From positions 3,224,001 through 3,288,000 of the forward strand of contig OZ255620.1 in the NCBI GenBank assembly GCA_965276665.1: a DNA stretch of 64,000 bases, read 5' to 3'. The DNA comes from CAWGJC01 sp965276665 (GTDB lineage: Bacteria > Pseudomonadota > Alphaproteobacteria > Acetobacterales > Acetobacteraceae). The notes under the pieces are model-generated. The model saw only the letters and a list, made by a program, of their open reading frames with translations. It did no database searches and was not told the origin of the DNA. The translations under genes and the position numbers were made by a program. Of the stretch, positions 16,354-24,365 are shown piece by piece. The stretch's first letter is position 1, and every line of letters begins with the position of its first letter.

Positions 16354-17196
16354 ATGAGCGGGATCGCGCGGGCCACCTGGCGCCGGCCGGAAGGGCGCAT
16401 CGGCACAATCCTGGTGCTCGCCATCCTGCTGTTCAGCCTGCTCGGCGGCTATGCCAGCCGCACCGGCCCCGACCACATCGACGTGCTCGCCCGCTTTCAG
16501 CCGCCGAGCGCCCGCCACCTGCTCGGCACCGACCAGCTCGGCCGTGACCTCGCCGCCCGCCTCGCCTATGGCGGCCGCGTGGCGCTGGCCGTCGCCCTGT
16601 CCACCATCGCCCTCGCCCTCGCCGCCGGCACCCTGCTCGGCATCGCCGCCGGTCTCGGGCCGCGCCGCGCCGAACGCTTGATCCTCGTGCTGTTCGACAT
16701 CATCGGCGCCTTCCCGAGCGTCGTGTTCGCGCTCGCGATCATCGCCCTGTTCGGACCCGGAACCGGGCGCGTCGTCGGCATCATCGCCGTCACCCTGGTT
16801 CCGCATTTCGGCCGCATCGCCCGTGCCCAGGCCCGCAGCCTCGCCGACAGCCCGCTCGTCGAGGCGGAACGCGCCCTCGGCGCGCATCCCGCCCGCATCC
16901 TGCTCCGCCACATCATCCCCGGCCTGATCGGGCCGCTTGTGGTCCTCGCCTCGATGGACATCCCCGTGGTCATCACCATCGAGGCCGGCCTCTCCTTCCT
17001 TGGCCTCGGCATCCCACCGCCGCAGGCGAGCTGGGGAACCCTGTTGAACGACGGCTACGCCAACCTCGACCACACCGCCTGGCCCACCCTGCTCACCGCT
17101 TTCACCCTCGCCCTCGCCACCCTCGGCTTCACCCTCCTCGGCGAAGCCCTCCGCGACGCCCTCGATCCCACCCTCCGCCGTCCGGTGATGGGATGA
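16354..17196 (+). CDS. ABC transporter permease (DppC type)
   Basis: The 280-residue inner-membrane protein is the second permease half. It carries the DppC hallmark HLLGTDQLGRDLAARLAYGGR near residue 55, the coupling loop VEAERALGAHPARILLRHIIPG, and GLSFLGLGIPPPQASWGTLL. The ATG has GGGAGG just upstream. The operon ends here: no DppD/DppF-type ATPase gene follows, only a repeat element and then oppositely oriented moaE. The importer must borrow ATPases encoded elsewhere or be incomplete. Confidence 0.87.
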   Translation: MSGIARATWRRPEGRIGTILVLAILLFSLLGGYASRTGPDHIDVLARFQPPSARHLLGTDQLGRDLAARLAYGGRVALAVALSTIALALAAGTLLGIAAGLGPRRAERLILVLFDIIGAFPSVVFALAIIALFGPGTGRVVGIIAVTLVPHFGRIARAQARSLADSPLVEAERALGAHPARILLRHIIPGLIGPLVVLASMDIPVVITIEAGLSFLGLGIPPPQASWGTLLNDGYANLDHTAWPTLLTAFTLALATLGFTLLGEALRDALDPTLRRPVMG

Positions 17197-17227
17197 GGCC
17201 GATTGCGGTGCTCCGCCCCGGACCCGG

Positions 17228-17408
17228 CCAGGGGCTCTGCCCCCTGGACCCCCGCCAAAGGCCGAGCCTTTGGAATCCATTACGGCTGTTTGGAGAGGGG
17301 TGGGCGAGGGAGTGGTTGCAACTGGTACCTAGCCCACCCCTCTCCAAACAGCCCTAGCGGGTTCTAAGGGCTCCGCCCTTAGCGGGGTCCAAGGGGCAGA
17401 GCCCCTGG
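17228..17408. repeat. Nested-palindrome intergenic element, copy A
   Basis: This approximately 180-bp element is built of hairpins. The outer part is CCAGGGGCTCTGCCCCCTGG, facing CCAAGGGGCAGAGCCCCTGG at the other end. Inside are CCAAAGGC-CGA-GCCTTTGG and CTAAGGGCTCCGCCCTTAG. The core is a perfect 22-nt inverted repeat (17284-17305 and 17332-17353) around a 26-nt loop with GTTGCAAC and GGTACC. Copy B lies at 22760-22941. It occupies most of the 17197-17449 gap; the rest holds a small GC hairpin (17417-17433) near the moaE stop. No ORF is present. Confidence 0.88.
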
Positions 17409-17449
17409 CGGGAGTTCGGGGGCGGAGCCCCCGCATCCGCCTCAGCCCA

Positions 17450-17902
17450 TCACCAGCGACTGGCGGCGGCGGTGTCTTCGGCGCGGGCTTCGACCCAGTG
17501 GTGGATTCCGTTGGCATGGTCTTCGCGTTTCCAGAACGGCGCGTCGGTTTTCAGCCAGTCGATCAGGTAGTGGGTTGCGTCGAGGGCGGCCTGGCGGTGG
17601 GGCGCAGTGGCGAGGACGAGGACGATGGGTTCCCCGGGGGTGAGGCGGCCGATGCGGTGGATGATGGTGCAGCCGGAGAGCGACCAGCGGTGTTCGGCGC
17701 CGGCGGCGATGCGTTGGATCGCGGCTTCCGTCATGCCGGGGTAGTGTTCGAGGGTCATGGCGGTGATCGGGTCGGCCGGGTCGCCGCCGCGGACCAGGCC
17801 GATGAAGCAGCCGAGGCCGCCGACATCGGTGCGGCCTTCGGTCAGGGCGGCGATTTCGGCGCCGGTGTCGAAAGGTTCGGTCTGGACGGCGACCCGGGCC
17901 AT
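17450..17902 (-). CDS. moaE: Molybdopterin synthase catalytic subunit
   Basis: The 150-residue MoaE transfers sulfur from MoaD thiocarboxylate to cyclic pyranopterin monophosphate, making molybdopterin. Visible signatures are GGLGCFIGLVRGGD near residue 28, LEHYPGM, IIHRIGRLTPGEPIVLV, and the active-site region DWLKTDAPFWKRE with the catalytic lysines. moaD lies upstream on the same strand, separated only by the 108-bp CTAG repeat. The enzyme family encoded at 7248 requires this cofactor. Confidence 0.95.
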   Translation of the reverse strand: MARVAVQTEPFDTGAEIAALTEGRTDVGGLGCFIGLVRGGDPADPITAMTLEHYPGMTEAAIQRIAAGAEHRWSLSGCTIIHRIGRLTPGEPIVLVLATAPHRQAALDATHYLIDWLKTDAPFWKREDHANGIHHWVEARAEDTAAASRW

Positions 17903-17906
17903 GGCG

Positions 17907-18014
17907 CTAGAGCATCATCCGTTCGAACGGATTCGTGCGAGCGGATAAGGATGCTCGCCAAAACAAAGAGCCAGAGCCTGCGGAGTGAGCGAGTGCGAAC
18001 GGAACATGCTCTAG
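17907..18014. repeat. 108-bp CTAG-ended dispersed repeat, copy 1
   Basis: The element begins CTAGAGCATCATCCGTTCG and ends GAACGGAACATGCTCTAG, with inverted ends. The same 108-bp sequence occurs in reverse complement at 28245-28352 with only a handful of differences. Its last CTA (18011-18013) is the reverse complement of the moaD TAG stop, so the repeat abuts and terminates the moaD frame. It contains no ORF. Confidence 0.9.
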
Positions 18015-18277
18015 CCGCCGGTGACCGGCGGGAAGAAGGCGATTTCGTCGCCGGCGTGGATCGGGGTCTCCGGCTTGGCGAATTCCTGGTTCACCGCGGC
18101 GCGGACGAGGCGCGGGTTGGCGAAGGCGGCCTCATGGGCGGCGTCGCGCGTGCGCAGCCAGGCGATGAGGTCGCCGATGGTGGCCGCGCCGGGCGGCAGG
18201 GCGATTGTCTCCTCCGCGCGCCCGGTGCGCTCGCGCAGCCAGGCGAAGTAGAGAAGGGTGATCGTCTCCTCGGCCAC
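18011..18277 (-). CDS. moaD: Molybdopterin synthase sulfur-carrier subunit
   Basis: This 88-residue ubiquitin-like sulfur carrier ends in the essential Gly-Gly (PPVTGG), which is thiocarboxylated. It begins ITLLYFAWLRERTG and contains HAGDEIAFFPPVTGG, both standard for MoaD. The TAG stop immediately after Gly-Gly falls within the terminal CTAG of the repeat at 17907-18014. The gene lies 4 nt downstream of a lipoprotein gene on the same strand. Confidence 0.94.
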   Translation of the reverse strand: MAEETITLLYFAWLRERTGRAEETIALPPGAATIGDLIAWLRTRDAAHEAAFANPRLVRAAVNQEFAKPETPIHAGDEIAFFPPVTGG

Positions 18278-18281
18278 GGGC

Positions 18282-18845
18282 TTACCGCGTCGGCACGGTG
18301 GTGACGCTGCCGTTCGGGCCGATCAGCGTGCTGGTGCCGTTGCCGTTGGGGATGAGGATGCCCTGGCCGCCGCTCCCGGGGATGGTGGTGGTGTTGTAGC
18401 CCGGGGTCCCGCCGGTGATCGTGGCCGGGCCGCGCGGCGTGTTGACGGTGCTGTTCACCGGAGGCGGTGTGTTGACCATGGGGACGCCAGGCAGCACGGG
18501 CATCGCCGGGGCCCCGCCCGGGCGGGGCTGCTGGTGATCCGGCAGATCGGGCGCGGTCTGCGACGGCGGCACGTTCGGGTTGAGGTTCAGGTTGCGCTCG
18601 ACATCGGCCAGCGTCGGGGTGGGCGGCGGCGGTCCGGGCCAGATATCGCCGGGCTCTGTCAGCACGGGCTGCACGGCGACCGGCTCGCCGCGGGAGCGGC
18701 GGACCGTCTCGCTATCCCCGAGGGGAACATTGGGGTTGTCGCCCGTCCAGGTGAACGTATCCCCGAGATAGGTTCCGACGCCGCTGCATGCCGAGAGCAG
18801 GACGGGCAGAAACAGGCTTAATCCGAGCAGCGCGGGACGGCGCAT
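18282..18845 (-). CDS. Proline/asparagine-rich putative lipoprotein of unknown function
   Basis: The 187-residue product has a clear lipoprotein signal (LLGLSLFLPVLLSAC). The rest is low complexity, with TWTGDNPNVPLGDSETVRRS, NLNLNPNVPPSQ, and a Gly/Thr/Asn-rich tail (GGTPGYNTTTIPGSGGQG). AAGGAG lies about 9 nt upstream of ATG 18845, which decides this start over the longer frame. I know no function. It sits between mobB and moaD, but nothing in its sequence suggests a molybdenum role. Confidence 0.75.
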   Translation of the reverse strand: MRRPALLGLSLFLPVLLSACSGVGTYLGDTFTWTGDNPNVPLGDSETVRRSRGEPVAVQPVLTEPGDIWPGPPPPTPTLADVERNLNLNPNVPPSQTAPDLPDHQQPRPGGAPAMPVLPGVPMVNTPPPVNSTVNTPRGPATITGGTPGYNTTTIPGSGGQGILIPNGNGTSTLIGPNGSVTTVPTR

Positions 18846-18918
18846 CGACGAAAGCTCCTTCGCGGCCACCCGTGGGCCGTCTTGTGCGGCGCGAACATGC
18901 CCATCGTGGCACCCAGGC

Positions 18919-19437
18919 TCAAGCCTCACGTGGCGTCCCCGAGATGAATTGCCTAATCCAGTGACAGAGACTCCCCATCTCGTTGAGCGCGAGCACGGGG
19001 CGGCGGCAGGCGGGGAGGGCGGCGTCGCTGGCCACCGCGACAATGTGCGGATCGTCGGGCCAGAGGGCCGATCGGCCGAGCGACGGGCGGTGAACCTCGA
19101 TCTTCGGGTAGGGAAATGCCTTGAACCCCTCGACCAGCACGAGGTCGGCGGGGGCGAGGCGGCCGAGCAGCGCGTCGAGCGGCGGCTCTTCGGCATCCGT
19201 GTCGAGCTCGTGCATCAGCGCCCAGCGACGCGCCGACGCGACCAGAACCTCGCGCGCGCCGGCTTCCCGATGACGATGGCTGTCCTTGCCGGGCCGGTCG
19301 AGATCGAAGCCGTGATGCGCGTGCTTGATCGTGGAGATGCGGAGCCCGGACGCCGCGAGGTGGGGGATCAGGCCGGAGATCAGGGTGGTTTTGCCGCTGC
19401 CGGACCAGCCGACGACGCCCAGGACCGTGCGCTTCAC
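18919..19437 (-). CDS. mobB: Molybdopterin-guanine dinucleotide biosynthesis protein MobB
   Basis: The 172-residue GTP-binding protein has a P-loop (GWSGSGKTTL, residues 10-19), STIKHAHHGFDLDRPGKDSHRH, typical of MobB, and LVLVEGFKAFPYPKIEV. MobB assists attachment of GMP to molybdopterin to form the MGD used by DMSO reductase-family enzymes. Its position beside moaD/moaE and within 9 kb of soeA fits that role. mobA is not in the window. Confidence 0.92.
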   Translation of the reverse strand: MKRTVLGVVGWSGSGKTTLISGLIPHLAASGLRISTIKHAHHGFDLDRPGKDSHRHREAGAREVLVASARRWALMHELDTDAEEPPLDALLGRLAPADLVLVEGFKAFPYPKIEVHRPSLGRSALWPDDPHIVAVASDAALPACRRPVLALNEMGSLCHWIRQFISGTPREA

Positions 19438-19460
19438 CGACGCGTCACTTCATCGGCGCT

Positions 19461-20072
19461 TCACTGGCGCGGGGCGGCCTCGTTCATGCCGCGCGGCGGC
19501 GGTGCGGCGGCGTGGCGCAGCCCGGCGTTGAGATAATCCCACCCGGTGACGAGCGTCAGGACCGCGGCGATCCACAGCATCGCCTCGCCGATCCAGGAGA
19601 CCGGCAGGAAGCCCAGATGCAGCAGCGCCGCGCCGCTGTCACCTGCGAGCAGCGTGCCGAGCGCGCCCATCTGGAAGCCGGTCTTCCATTTGGCGAGCCG
19701 GGTGACCGGGAGGCCGCCGACCCGCAGGCCGGCGAGGTATTCGCGCAGTCCGCTCACCAGAATCTCGCGCAGCATGATGACGATGGCCGGGTAGAGCCCG
19801 AGGGGCGAGAGCCGATTGACGCCGACCAGCAACATCAGCGTCGCGCCGACCAGCAGCTTGTCAGCGATCGGGTCGAGCATCCGGCCGAAATCGCTGAGCT
19901 GCCGTCGGGTGCGGGCGAGCCGGCCGTCGAGATAGTCGGTGATGCCGGCGCAGGCGAACAGCACGCAGGCGGCGAGGTCGGTCGCCGGGGTGCGCAGCAC
20001 GACGAGCACCACCAGCGCGGGGATCGCCGCGATGCGGGACATCGTCAGGACGTTCGGAAGGTCTGTGAGCAT
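19461..20072 (-). CDS. pgsA: CDP-diacylglycerol-glycerol-3-phosphate 3-phosphatidyltransferase
   Basis: This 203-residue integral membrane enzyme makes phosphatidylglycerol phosphate. The CDP-alcohol phosphotransferase motif D-x2-DG-x2-AR-x8-G-x3-D-x3-D is visible in two pieces: DYLDGRLARTRRQLSDFG and RMLDPIADK (about residues 46-72). The N-terminus LPNVLTMSRIAAIPALV is typical. It is the first gene of the minus-strand group running into mobB, the lipoprotein, moaD and moaE. Confidence 0.94.
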   Translation of the reverse strand: MLTDLPNVLTMSRIAAIPALVVLVVLRTPATDLAACVLFACAGITDYLDGRLARTRRQLSDFGRMLDPIADKLLVGATLMLLVGVNRLSPLGLYPAIVIMLREILVSGLREYLAGLRVGGLPVTRLAKWKTGFQMGALGTLLAGDSGAALLHLGFLPVSWIGEAMLWIAAVLTLVTGWDYLNAGLRHAAAPPPRGMNEAAPRQ

Positions 20073-20122
20073 CCGCCTCCAACCCTAAAGCAAGAGGGGG
20101 CGCGGAAGAAGTGACGAAACCC

Positions 20123-20770
20123 TTAGTTCCGATCGTTCCAGTTCACCGAGTGCGCGAAATAGCGGATGCTGTCCGCCTTATGCCGGCGGAAGCCCACCGA
20201 AACGCTGGTGGAAAGATAATTCCGCGTGCCGGATTGGGTCTCCTGCGGGCCTTCGGCGGCCAGCGCCGCCTCGCTCTTGGTGCTCGGGCGCAGGATCGCG
20301 ATATGGCCGGGCCGGTGCGGATTGGGATTTTCCCACGCGGCGACCACGAACTGTCCCTCATTGGCGAAAGCCTGCGCCTGGTGCGGCCCGGCGACCTCCA
20401 CCCAGCCGAAATCGGCGCCGGATTCCCGCAGCCAGCGCATCTGCGCGTTCGCCAGCAATTCCTGCTTGTGCTCGGGCGGCCGCAGCACATAGACGCCGAG
20501 CCGCTCGGCGAGCGCGGCCACAAAGGCGCTGCAATGCGTCTTCGCCTCCGGGCCGCCGGGGGTCGGGCGGTCGGTCTCGCCGGTCCGCCAGTTCACGTGC
20601 CAGCCGCTCTGCCAGAGATGATCGACGCCGGTGCCGTCGAGCAGCCGGGTCAGGCGCTCGCCGGCCGGGGTCGGCACGCCGCAGCAGGGCGCCTGCTGCG
20701 CGGCCGAGACCGGAGCCGCGCCGAACAGGAGGGAAATGATGAGGAGAAGGGAGCGAATCACAACAGACAT
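20123..20770 (-). CDS. Exported protein with possible papain/NlpC-like fold
   Basis: The 215-residue protein has a signal peptide (VIRSLLLIISLLFGAAPVSA). The mature part shows THCSAFVAALAERLGVYVL, a candidate nucleophile-Cys helix, and later RPGHIAILRPS with a candidate catalytic His. The order resembles NlpC/P60 or CHAP cysteine peptidases acting in the periplasm, but the match is by pattern only. ATG 20770 is chosen; a GTG 12 nt upstream is an alternative. The 270-nt gap to rpsB holds no gene I can support. Confidence 0.7.
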   Translation of the reverse strand: MSVVIRSLLLIISLLFGAAPVSAAQQAPCCGVPTPAGERLTRLLDGTGVDHLWQSGWHVNWRTGETDRPTPGGPEAKTHCSAFVAALAERLGVYVLRPPEHKQELLANAQMRWLRESGADFGWVEVAGPHQAQAFANEGQFVVAAWENPNPHRPGHIAILRPSTKSEAALAAEGPQETQSGTRNYLSTSVSVGFRRHKADSIRYFAHSVNWNDRN

Positions 20771-21052
20771 CGCGGCAGTCACGCCGCGCGGTTAGCACGG
20801 ATCGCGCGTGCCGCCCAAGCACGGCTGCTTGCGCGGCCGGCGGTCGTTCGCGGGCGGTGCCCGCTTTCGTTCCCAGACCCGCTTGCGTTCGCGGGGCGGT
20901 TGCGCCATATGCCCCGCGCCGGCCTGCCGCATCTTGCGGCGGGCGGTAATTCACACGCGGGGCGCCTTTCCCGGGTCATGAACCCGGGTCCGGTGCCGTA
21001 AGGCCAGGCTCCGCGGAGGTCAAACCGGACACCAGGAAAGGGAACACGGCCC

Positions 21053-21814
21053 ATGGCCATGCCCGATTTCACCTTGCGCCAGCTCCTCGAGGCCGGCGTG
21101 CATTTCGGCCACCACACGCGGCGCTGGAACCCGCGCATGGCGCCCTATCTCTTCGGCGTGCGCAACCAGGTCCATATCATCGACCTGCAGCAGACCGTGC
21201 CGATGCTGGACCGCGCGCTCCGCGCCGTCCGCGACGTGACCGCCGCCGGCGGCCGCGTGCTGTTCGTCGGCACCAAGCGCGCCGCCGCCGAATACGTGGC
21301 CGATGCCGCCAATCGCTGCGGTCAGTACTACGTCAACCACCGCTGGCTCGGCGGCATGCTGACCAACTGGAAGACGATCACCGGCAGCATCAAGCGCCTC
21401 CGTCAGATGGAGGAGATCGTCGGCGGCGATACCCAGGGCCTCACCAAGAAGGAGATCCTGGACATCAACCGCGACCGCGACAAGCTCGAGCGCGCGCTCG
21501 GCGGCATCAAGGAGATGGGCGGACTGCCGGACATCCTGTTCATCATCGACACCAACAAGGAGAAGCTCGCGGTCGAGGAGGCCAACAAGCTTGGCATCCC
21601 GGTGATCGCCGTGCTCGACAGCAATTCCGACCCCGCCGGCGTCACCTTCCCGATCCCCGGCAACGATGACGCGATCCGCGCGATCACTCTCTATTGCGAC
21701 CTCGTCGCCGGCGCGGTGCTCGACGGCATCTCCGCTGAAATGGCCGCCTCCGGCCGCGATATCGGTGGCGCCGAGGAATTGCCGCCCGAGACCGTCGCCG
21801 AAGCGACCGCCTGA
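21053..21814 (+). CDS. rpsB: 30S ribosomal protein S2
   Basis: The 253-residue protein matches S2 throughout: FTLRQLLEAGVHFGHHTRRWNP at the start, NHRWLGGMLTNWKTI near residue 90, PDILFIIDTNKEKLAVEEA, and IPVIAVLDSNSDP. It binds the 30S subunit near the mRNA exit. The ATG is preceded by AGGAAAGGGAA. The tsf gene follows 14 nt downstream in the classic rpsB-tsf operon. Confidence 0.98.
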   Translation: MAMPDFTLRQLLEAGVHFGHHTRRWNPRMAPYLFGVRNQVHIIDLQQTVPMLDRALRAVRDVTAAGGRVLFVGTKRAAAEYVADAANRCGQYYVNHRWLGGMLTNWKTITGSIKRLRQMEEIVGGDTQGLTKKEILDINRDRDKLERALGGIKEMGGLPDILFIIDTNKEKLAVEEANKLGIPVIAVLDSNSDPAGVTFPIPGNDDAIRAITLYCDLVAGAVLDGISAEMAASGRDIGGAEELPPETVAEATA

Positions 21815-21828
21815 CACGGGAGAACCGC

Positions 21829-22734
21829 ATGGCTGAGATCACCGCCGCCCTCGTCAAGGATCTGCGCGAACAGACCGGCGCTGGCATGATGGACTGCAAG
21901 AAGGCGCTGACCGAAACCGGCGGCGACCTCGAGGCCGCGATCGACTGGCTGCGCAAGAAGGGTCTTTCGGCGGCTGCCAAGAAATCCGGCCGGGTCGCCG
22001 CCGAGGGATTGATCGGCATCGCCTCCGCCCCCGGCCGCGGCGCCATGGTCGAGGTCAACGCCGAAACCGATTTCGTCGCCCGCAATGAAAGCTTCCAGGC
22101 CTTCGTCGCGGCTGTCGCGAACATCGCGCTCGAGACCGGCGAGGATGTCGAGGCCCTGAAGGCCGCGCCTTATCCGGATACGGTGCGCAGCGTCGCCGAG
22201 GAGCTCACCCAACTCGTCGCCACCATCGGCGAGAACATGACGATCCGCCGCGCCCGCCTGCTGACGGTCAGCCAGGGTGTCGTCGCGAGCTACGTCCACT
22301 CCGCGCTTCGCCCGGGCATCGGCAAGATCGGCGTGCTCGTCGCCATCGAGGGAACGGGCGAGTTCGAGGCGCTCGAAACCCTCGGCCGCCAGGTCGGCAT
22401 GCACGTCGCCGCTACGCGGCCGGAAGCGCTCGACATCAATGCCGTTGATCCCGCCGCACTCGATCGCGAGCGCGCCGTCCTGAGCGAGCAGGCCCGCGCC
22501 TCCGGCAAGCCGGAAGCGATCATCGAGAAGATGGTCGATGGCCGGATCCGGAAATACTACGAGGAGGTCGTGCTCCTCGAGCAGGTCTGGGTGCATGACG
22601 GCGAAAGCCGCGTCCGCGCCGTCGTCGAGAAATCCGGCGCCACCCTCGCCGGCTTCGCCCGCTTCCAGCTCGGCGAAGGCATCGAGAAATCCACCACCGA
22701 CTTCGCCGCCGAAGTCGCCGCCGCCGCAGGCTGA
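21829..22734 (+). CDS. tsf: Elongation factor Ts
   Basis: The 301-residue EF-Ts is the nucleotide exchange factor for EF-Tu. The N-terminal UBA-like region LVKDLREQTGAGMMDCKKAL and the core element NAETDFVARNESFQAFV are diagnostic; the C-terminal repeat has VDGRIRKYYEEVVLLEQ. A 294-nt gap then separates it from pyrH, most of it filled by the nested-palindrome repeat, copy B, which could attenuate or process the transcript between the two genes. Confidence 0.98.
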   Translation: MAEITAALVKDLREQTGAGMMDCKKALTETGGDLEAAIDWLRKKGLSAAAKKSGRVAAEGLIGIASAPGRGAMVEVNAETDFVARNESFQAFVAAVANIALETGEDVEALKAAPYPDTVRSVAEELTQLVATIGENMTIRRARLLTVSQGVVASYVHSALRPGIGKIGVLVAIEGTGEFEALETLGRQVGMHVAATRPEALDINAVDPAALDRERAVLSEQARASGKPEAIIEKMVDGRIRKYYEEVVLLEQVWVHDGESRVRAVVEKSGATLAGFARFQLGEGIEKSTTDFAAEVAAAAG

Positions 22735-22759
22735 TCTCGCGGTTGCGGGCGGGAGAAGG

Positions 22760-22941
22760 CCAGGGGGCTCTGCCCCCTGGACCCCCGCCAAAGGCCGAGC
22801 CTTTGGAATCCATTACGGCTGTTTGGAGAGGGGTGGGCGACGAGGTGATTGCAACCGGTACCTGGCCCACCCCTCTCCAAACAGCCCTAGCGGGTTCTAA
22901 GGGCTGTGCCCTTAGCGGGGTTCTAGGGGCAGAGCCCCTAG
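22760..22941. repeat. Nested-palindrome intergenic element, copy B
   Basis: This is the second copy of the element at 17228-17408, in the same orientation and about 90% identical by eye. The perfect 22-nt core arms are at 22817-22838 and 22865-22886, around a 26-nt loop that differs from copy A by several changes while the arms are unchanged. The outer hairpins CCAGGGGGCTCTGCCCCCTGG and CTAGGGGCAGAGCCCCTAG are present. The element lies between tsf and pyrH. Confidence 0.88.
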
Positions 22942-23028
22942 CCTTTTTTCCCATCCCGCAACCACCGGACTAGCTTGTGGGTGGTTGGCCCCCGCCTTAG
23001 GGTGCGCGCGATTTCGGGTGGGGTATGG

Positions 23029-23778
23029 ATGCCGGGCCGTGCGGAGTACAGGCGGGTTTTGTTGAAGCTGTCCGGCGAGGCTTTGATGGGCCGGCGCGAA
23101 TACGGGCTCGACACCGAGATGGTGGGCCGGATCGCCGCGGATGTGGGCGACGTGGTCGGGTTGGGTGTCCAGGTGTGTCTCGTGATTGGCGGCGGGAACA
23201 TCTTCCGCGGGGTCTCGGCGGCGGCCGGCGGGATGGATCGAGCGCAGGCCGATTACATGGGGATGCTGGCGACGGTGATGAATGCGCTGGCGGTGCAGAA
23301 CGCGCTCGAGCGGCATGGAGTGCCGACGCGGGTGCAGTCCGCGATTCCGATGTCGACGGTGTGCGAGCCCTATATACGGCGGCGCGCGGAGCGGCACATG
23401 GAGAAGGGCCGGGTGGTGATTTTCGCCGCCGGCACCGGCAATCCGTTATTCACGACTGACACAGCGGCGGCGTTGCGCGCGGCCGAGATGGGGTGCGATG
23501 CGTTGCTCAAGGGCACGCAGGTCGATGGCGTCTATTCGGCCGATCCGCGGCGCGTGCCGGAGGCCGAGCGGTATGACGAGTTGACGTATCTGGATGTGCT
23601 GTCGCGCGATCTGACGGTGATGGATGCGGCGGCGATCAGCCTGGCCCGCGAGAACCGCCTGCCGATCATCGTGTTCAATGTCCACGCGCCGGGGGCGTTC
23701 GCGCAGGTGATGCGGGGCGAGGGGCGGTTCACCAGGATCGTCGAGAGAGGGGAGGGCGCGTCGTGCCGGCCGATCTGA
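23029..23778 (+). CDS. pyrH: Uridylate kinase
   Basis: The 249-residue UMP kinase of the amino-acid-kinase fold makes UDP for nucleotide and envelope synthesis. Signatures are RVLLKLSGEALMG, IGGGNIFRG near residue 60, FAAGTGNPLFTTDTAAALRA, and LLKGTQVDGVYSADPR. ATG 23029 gives the conserved N-terminus; the frame extends upstream to 22975 without similarity. It overlaps frr by 16 nt. Confidence 0.97.
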   Translation: MPGRAEYRRVLLKLSGEALMGRREYGLDTEMVGRIAADVGDVVGLGVQVCLVIGGGNIFRGVSAAAGGMDRAQADYMGMLATVMNALAVQNALERHGVPTRVQSAIPMSTVCEPYIRRRAERHMEKGRVVIFAAGTGNPLFTTDTAAALRAAEMGCDALLKGTQVDGVYSADPRRVPEAERYDELTYLDVLSRDLTVMDAAAISLARENRLPIIVFNVHAPGAFAQVMRGEGRFTRIVERGEGASCRPI

Positions 23779-24329
23779 ACGCTTTGAAGCAGGATATGGT
23801 GCGGCGGATGGATGGCGCCATCGAGACGTTGCGGCGCGAGTTCGCCGGGCTGCGGACCGGGCGGGCGAGCCCGGGCCTGCTGGAGCCGGTGCGGGTGGAA
23901 GCCTATGGGTCCGAGGTGCCGATCCCGCAGGTCGGCACGATCGGCGTGCCCGAGTCCCGGATGATCACGGTGCAGGTCTGGGACCGCACGCTGGTGGGCG
24001 CGGTGGAGCGGGCGATCCGTGATTCCGGGCTTGGCCTCAATCCGATGTCGGACGGCCAGCTGGTCCGCGTGCCGATCCCGCAGCTCACCGAGGAGCGGCG
24101 CGGCGAGCTGGCGAAGGCGGCCGGGCGATATGCCGAGGGCGGCCGCGTCGCGGTGCGCGGGGTGCGGCGCGACGGGATGGACCAGATCCGCAATTTCGAG
24201 AAGAAGCACGAGATCGGCGAGGATGAGGGCCGCAACTGGTCCGACGAGGTCCAGAAGCTCACCGACCAGTACATCAAGCGGATCGATGAGTCGCTGACGG
24301 AAAAGGAACGCGATATCCGTCAGGTGTAA
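23763..24329 (+). CDS. frr: Ribosome recycling factor
   Basis: The 188-residue RRF dismantles post-termination ribosomes with EF-G. It shows MDGAIETLRREFAGLRTGRASPGLL at the start, the central VPIPQVGTIGVPE, IPQLTEERRGELAKAA, and the long C-terminal helix RNWSDEVQKLTDQYIKRIDE. GTG 23763 lies inside the pyrH 3' end, so the two are probably translationally coupled. Confidence 0.97.
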   Translation: MPADLNALKQDMVRRMDGAIETLRREFAGLRTGRASPGLLEPVRVEAYGSEVPIPQVGTIGVPESRMITVQVWDRTLVGAVERAIRDSGLGLNPMSDGQLVRVPIPQLTEERRGELAKAAGRYAEGGRVAVRGVRRDGMDQIRNFEKKHEIGEDEGRNWSDEVQKLTDQYIKRIDESLTEKERDIRQV

Positions 24330-24365
24330 GACCGGGTTGCGGGGCCAGATTCAGGGGAGATCCGG

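Noticed and set aside
20783..21052. Possible gene or RNA upstream of rpsB
   Set aside because: Open frames here are short, Arg/Pro-rich and antisense-like. I cannot identify a promoter or structured leader with confidence.
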